From positions 1-64,000 of the forward strand of contig JADLZK010000226.1 in the NCBI GenBank assembly GCA_015847255.1: DNA of 64,000 nt. The letters run 5' to 3'. This document shows, piece after piece, positions 60,062-64,000 of the stretch. The translations under genes were made by a program, and so were the position numbers. Source of the DNA: Hyparrhenia diplandra (taxonomy: Eukaryota; Streptophyta; Magnoliopsida; Poales; Poaceae). The notes beneath the pieces were generated by a model, which saw only the letters and a program-made list of their open reading frames with translations, was not told the origin of the DNA and searched no databases. Positions within the stretch are counted from its first letter, which is position 1, and the number at the start of each line of letters is the position of its first letter.

Positions 60062-62172
60062 CACTACAAGAATTGGTGTTGTACATGACGGCTCATAAAT
60101 CATCATGGAATCCATCTTATGTCAATAGCATTGCAACCCGAAGACCACTATAAGCCCACCATGGGCCGAACCCTACCTCTCCTAACCAATCAGCCGTCCC
60201 TCACCCTGTCTGTTTCCCCACCGAAACCCCCTCCCTCTCCCAACCCGGCGGCAGCAGAGGAGGGTCTCCTCATCTCGTCGTCGTGCGCCCCCATCGCGGT
60301 GGCATGGGGATGCGGCGGGAGGGGGGGCTCAACTCCTAGGGGAACAGCGCGGCCCTCACCCCGGCCCGGCTCCGGCCCTAATCTCGCATCTCCACCGCGA
60401 CTTCTTAGATCCCGGCATAGGCGAGAGCTAGTGCTCGTTGCGGCTCCGATCTTTGTGTGGGAGGCGGCGGCAGCTCCGACGAGCTCACAAAGCTATTCAT
60501 TTCCTTCTTTCCTTTCCTCCGATGAGCTCACACAATCTGATTGGATTTGTTATGGCGAGTCTTTGCCCTCTCTGCGTGGCTTCAACGAGAGAATCGGATA
60601 ATCAATCACTTGTACTAATTGTGCCATTGATTCTGATTGTAAGGGTTCTTAACTTTTCCTTTTAATACACGCAAAACATGTGATTTTTCACCCACATTCT
60701 AATTCTGTTCTCTCGATTTTTGTTCTTCGAGGCGGTATTGCGCCTTTCAAGACTTTGTAGCCGCTGGAGGCATTCGATTACGCCAAGAGAACTAGACTAG
60801 ATGTGGTGTTAGTCTGCCATCCGGTGATTGGGCCCTTGCTATAGTCGCCGGTGAGCGCCAAGTAGTGCGGTCGTAGTTGATTTCCTCACGGGTTTACTAC
60901 TTTTTCTTTTTCTCGATGAATTCTTAGACCCACCAATTTGTAGCACATCACATTTGGATTTGAGACGATGATGTGGTTTGTGTTATCTCTATGCGGGGCG
61001 TCACTTGGTGAAAATGGCGAGACACTTTGTTGATGTTCGCGATGTCGCGTTGATGCTCTTCTCCTAGTGTATGAGACCCCGGAGGCATCTATATCAACAA
61101 CATTCCGTGCGAATTGCGAGATATACCTCCCGTGATGCCTCCGGGGTCTCATATGACATCGCGAACATCAACAAAGTGTCTCGATTTCATTTTCACCAAG
61201 CGACGCCCCGCACGAGAGATAACACGAACCACATCATCGTGTCTCAAATCCAACAAGATGTGCTACAAATTGGTGGGTCTAAGAATTCATCGAGCAAAAG
61301 AAAAAGTAGCAAACCTGTGAGGAAATCAACTACGACCACACTTCTTGCGTTCATCGCCGATCAGTAGCAAGGGCCCAATCACCGAGGGATGGGCAGATCG
61401 ACACCACATCTAATCCGATTCTCTTGGCGTAATCAATTGCCTCCAGCTCGGCGGTGTCTTGGAAAGGCAATACCGATTCGGAAGAACAAAATCGGAGAGA
61501 ACATAATTAGAATGTGGGTGAAAATCACATGTTTTGCAGGTATTAAAAGGAAAAGTTAAGAATCCTTCCAATCGAATCGGTGGCACGCTTAGTACAAGTG
61601 ATTGATTGTCTCGATTCTCTCACTGGCCACGCTAGATAGGCGCGCCCGCATCTAGTCCGCCATAACAAATGCAATCGATTGTGTGAGCTCATCGAAGGAA
61701 AGGAAAGAAGGGAATGAATACCTTTGTGAGCTCGTCGGAGCCGCCGATTCCTCCACAAAGACCGAGTCGCAACGCAGCACCAGCTCTCTCGCCTATGCCG
61801 GATCCGAAGTCGCCGGTGGAGATGCGAGATTAGGCCTGGAGCTGGGCTGGGGTGAGGGTCGCTGCCCCTAGGGGGAGTGAGGCCCCCGCGCCGCCGCATC
61901 CCCATGCCACCGCGTGATCGGGGGAGGGCGCACATCAACGACGACGCCGAGATGAGGAGACCCCTGCCGCCGCCGCTGGTTGGGAGAGGAGGGGGTTTGG
62001 GTGGGGAAACGGACAGGTGAGGGACGGCTGATTGGTTAGGAGAGGTAGGGTTCGCCCATGGTGGGCTTATAGTGGGCCTCGGGTTACAATGCTATTGACA
62101 TATGATGGATTCCATGATGATTTATAAGATTGTCACAAAAAACCGTCATGTATAGCACCAATTCTTGTAGTG
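60062..62172. mobile_element. CACTA-ended element that is one long foldback
   Basis: It starts CACTACAAGAATTGGTG and ends CACCAATTCTTGTAGTG, the terminal inverted repeat of CACTA (En/Spm) elements. The similarity does not stop at the ends. The left half (to about 61090) and the reverse complement of the right half (from about 61135) match almost throughout: AAATCATCATGGAATCCATC, CTAACCAATCAGCCGTCCCT, GGTGGCATGGGGATGCGGCG and TTGTTGATGTTCGCGATGTC all recur in inverted order. The arms are about 1 kb, roughly 85-90% alike by eye, around a loop of about 45 bp. No transposase is visible. A 3-bp target duplication is not evident (AAA against CAT). Confidence 0.8.
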
Positions 62173-62638
62173 CATGTAGAGTGTCAGTGTTTGTACTCGT
62201 ACTGGTGTAATTCGTAAAAAAAGGCTTGTTACTCTGCTAGCATATTGTGGTATTTATTGTATACCTTTGATCCTAGGTGTTCCGCGTGTGGTCGTGTGGC
62301 CCTGACACCGCGTGGTATGCACGGTCACAAGAATGCACTTGGCACTTTGTTTTCCTCCGAGGGTTTTCACTCGATCTCCTTGTTCATAAATATAATTTTA
62401 TTTTATAAAATGGATACCATCGAAACAAGATTTTTTTTCATGACTACAACCTTTCTAATCCTAACTGTTGCAAAAAAACCAACATGATCTCTAAAAATTC
62501 AGCATCACCTGCAATAGTCCTTCTATGGATCGATTGGTTGTACATAACTACAGTAGAAACTATTTTAAGGTGCTCTGCTTTTTAGAGATACATACCAAGA
62601 ACCGTCTATAATCGATTTTGTAGTGGTTGTTGGTGTTT
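62173..62638. other. AT-rich spacer between two foldbacks
   Basis: No gene recognised. It may include the outer left part of the next foldback, whose ends I could not define. Confidence 0.35.
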
Positions 62639-63918
62639 ATTGTTATAGCTAGAAATGCACCATATTTTCAAAAGGCAACATATGCTACGGAAACCAGCTT
62701 TCGTGTGAAAAACCTGTGCAAACCCACGACAAAAAAGTCATCTAAATTTATGAAAAAAAAAAATCATACATGTAGATGATATGATGATGCACAATCCTAG
62801 CTATAACAATTTATGAAAAAAAAATTATACATACGGTCTCACACCACTCAAATTTTCACGTTTTTGATCCACACCACCGAAACTCACCTAATAGGTCTCA
62901 CACCACTCATATTTTCCACTTGATGGAAATACGCCATTTTATACGCTTTTTGGAGCTTTGGCCCCTTGCAAGGGGCCACCGTATTTTCGTAATACCCATT
63001 ATGCCCCTCTCACTCCACTCCCACGAAAGGCACTCATGCATGTGCTAATCCGGCTATATGAACCACAATTTTTTTTTTTTTTAACAAAAGGAAACGCTTC
63101 ATTTAGATGGCTGCATGTGCGCTGAACTAAATAAACTGCATGTGCATTGGACTAAATAAAGCACCGATCGCATGCATGTAATATTTCCAAAATTAAAGAT
63201 TACCCAAGATTGAAACATTGCATGGTCTACATCCAATAGAACGCCGCTGCCCCGCAGCGCCGGCCGCCCACACGCCGCTTGAGATCGCGCCGCCGCCACC
63301 TCACGTTGGTACCGCCGCCGCCGTGGAAGAGCTAGGGTTAGGGGGTGCGAACGCGGAACAAAGAAGGGAACGAAGGAAAACGAGAGGAGTGCGTACTCGA
63401 GAGGGATGTGTGCCTTTTCTCGGATCAGAGGGGTATAGTGGGTAATACAAAAATATGGTGGCCTCGCCGTGGGTCCAAAGCTCCAAAAAACCTACGTAAT
63501 GACGTATTTCAAACAAGTGCAAAATTTCAATGGTGTGAGATCTATTATGCGAATTTCGGTGGTGTGGATCAAAAACGTGGAAATTTGAGTGGTGTGAGAC
63601 CAATTAACCCTATAAAATATCATGTTCAAACTTCGGCGTTTGTGAGATATAAAAATAACAAATTTTAAGACAAAAAACGCTCAATGATTTGTTAGAAATT
63701 TGTTATTTTTATATCTCACAAACTAAGTCGAAGTTTGGACAAGATATTTTGCAGAGATTGTGCATCATCATATCATCTACATGTATGATTTTTTTCGTAA
63801 ATTTAGATGACTTTTTTTGTCATGGTTTACACAGGTTTTCACACGAAGCTGGTTTCCATAAGATACGTTGCCATTTTCAAAGGCGGTTAATGCTTCCAAA
63901 GGCTAGTTATAGAGGCCT
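62639..63918. mobile_element. Large inverted repeat, probable foldback transposon, edges undefined
   Basis: 62639-62797 matches the reverse complement of 63754-63918 (GGAAACCAGCTTTCGTGTG, AAGTCATCTAAATTTA, CATACATGTAGATGATATGA, TGATGCACAATC). Nearer the middle, GGTCTCACACCACTCAAATT and GTTTTTGATCCACACCACCG (62860-62905) match the reverse complement of about 63550-63604. Between them lies a short GC-rich segment (63230-63330). The right outer end may continue beyond the window. Confidence 0.7.
63628..63736. repeat. Hairpin nested in the right arm of the large inverted repeat
   Basis: The left stem is 63628-63665 and the right stem 63696-63736. The 28-nt core GTTTGTGAGATATAAAAATA plus ACAAATTT pairs perfectly. 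The outer AAACTTCG also pairs, separated by a 2- to 5-nt bulge. The loop is about 30 nt. Confidence 0.85.
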
Positions 63919-64000
63919 CTTTAGAGGTGGATGCAAATACCATACGTATCTGGAAATTGACTTTTAGAAATAATATGACCCACCTCTAAAAAATATGAAT

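Noticed and set aside
60119..60601. 160-codon frame inside the CACTA foldback as a transposase
   Set aside because: Pro/Ser-rich, no catalytic motif, and mirrored as a broken frame in the other arm.
1..64000. CRISPR arrays, bacterial operons, integrated virus genomes
   Set aside because: No regularly spaced repeats, no ribosome-binding-site-led gene clusters and no recognisable viral proteins.

Overview
This is nuclear DNA of a flowering plant, almost certainly a grass. Signs are: GC-rich 5' ends of genes falling into AT-rich introns; many grass-type MITEs (Stowaway copies with CTCCCTCCGT ends, Tourist copies flanked by TAA/TTA); a tRNA-derived SINE; a short non-autonomous LTR retrotransposon; a CACTA-ended transposon; and plant-specific gene families. 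I cannot name the species. There is no bacterial operon, CRISPR array, viral genome or rRNA.

Layout. 1-5 kb: traces of a minus-strand multi-exon gene (one good exon at 773-917), then GC-rich low-confidence sequence. 5.3-9.5 kb: MITE debris and a complete LTR element (6065-9533) with matching 5-bp flanks. 9.5-13.4 kb: AT-rich spacer with MITEs, two tiny poly(A) insertions with target-site duplications, and a duplicated 250-bp block. 13.4-21.2 kb: an 11-exon MYND-finger ubiquitin-specific protease of the UBP15/16/17 clade (+). 21.2-31.7 kb: mostly transposon-derived spacer. 32.0-33.1 kb: an intronless AT-hook (AHL) DNA-binding protein (+). 33.1-40 kb: spacer. 40.1-40.3 kb: a possible small organelle-targeted protein. 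41.1-44.0 kb: a nine-exon beta-carbonic anhydrase (+). 44.7-45.5 kb: a bHLH factor with a C-terminal ACT-like region (-), convergent with the carbonic anhydrase. 49.1-50.5 kb: a J-like protein with a zinc ribbon and a C-terminal AT-hook (-). 52.4-53.3 kb: a repeat built from GAGCCGAGCT-like words. 55.8-56.6 kb: an intronless MIZU-KUSSEI1 (DUF617) family gene (-) with a clear TATA box. 60.1-62.2 kb: a CACTA-ended element that is one roughly 1-kb inverted repeat. 62.6-63.9 kb: a second large inverted repeat with a hairpin inside it.

The genes are independent plant housekeeping or regulatory genes and do not form a pathway. Every recognisable coding region carries small indels, mostly in homopolymers, that break the frame while the remaining family similarity stays intact. 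Their number, position and spread over unrelated genes fit consensus errors in a long-read assembly better than six independent pseudogenes. Coding entries are therefore given as genes, with frame breaks listed. The most unusual non-genic features are the two large foldbacks and a set of 15-30 nt poly(A)-tailed insertions flanked by 9-17 bp duplications.
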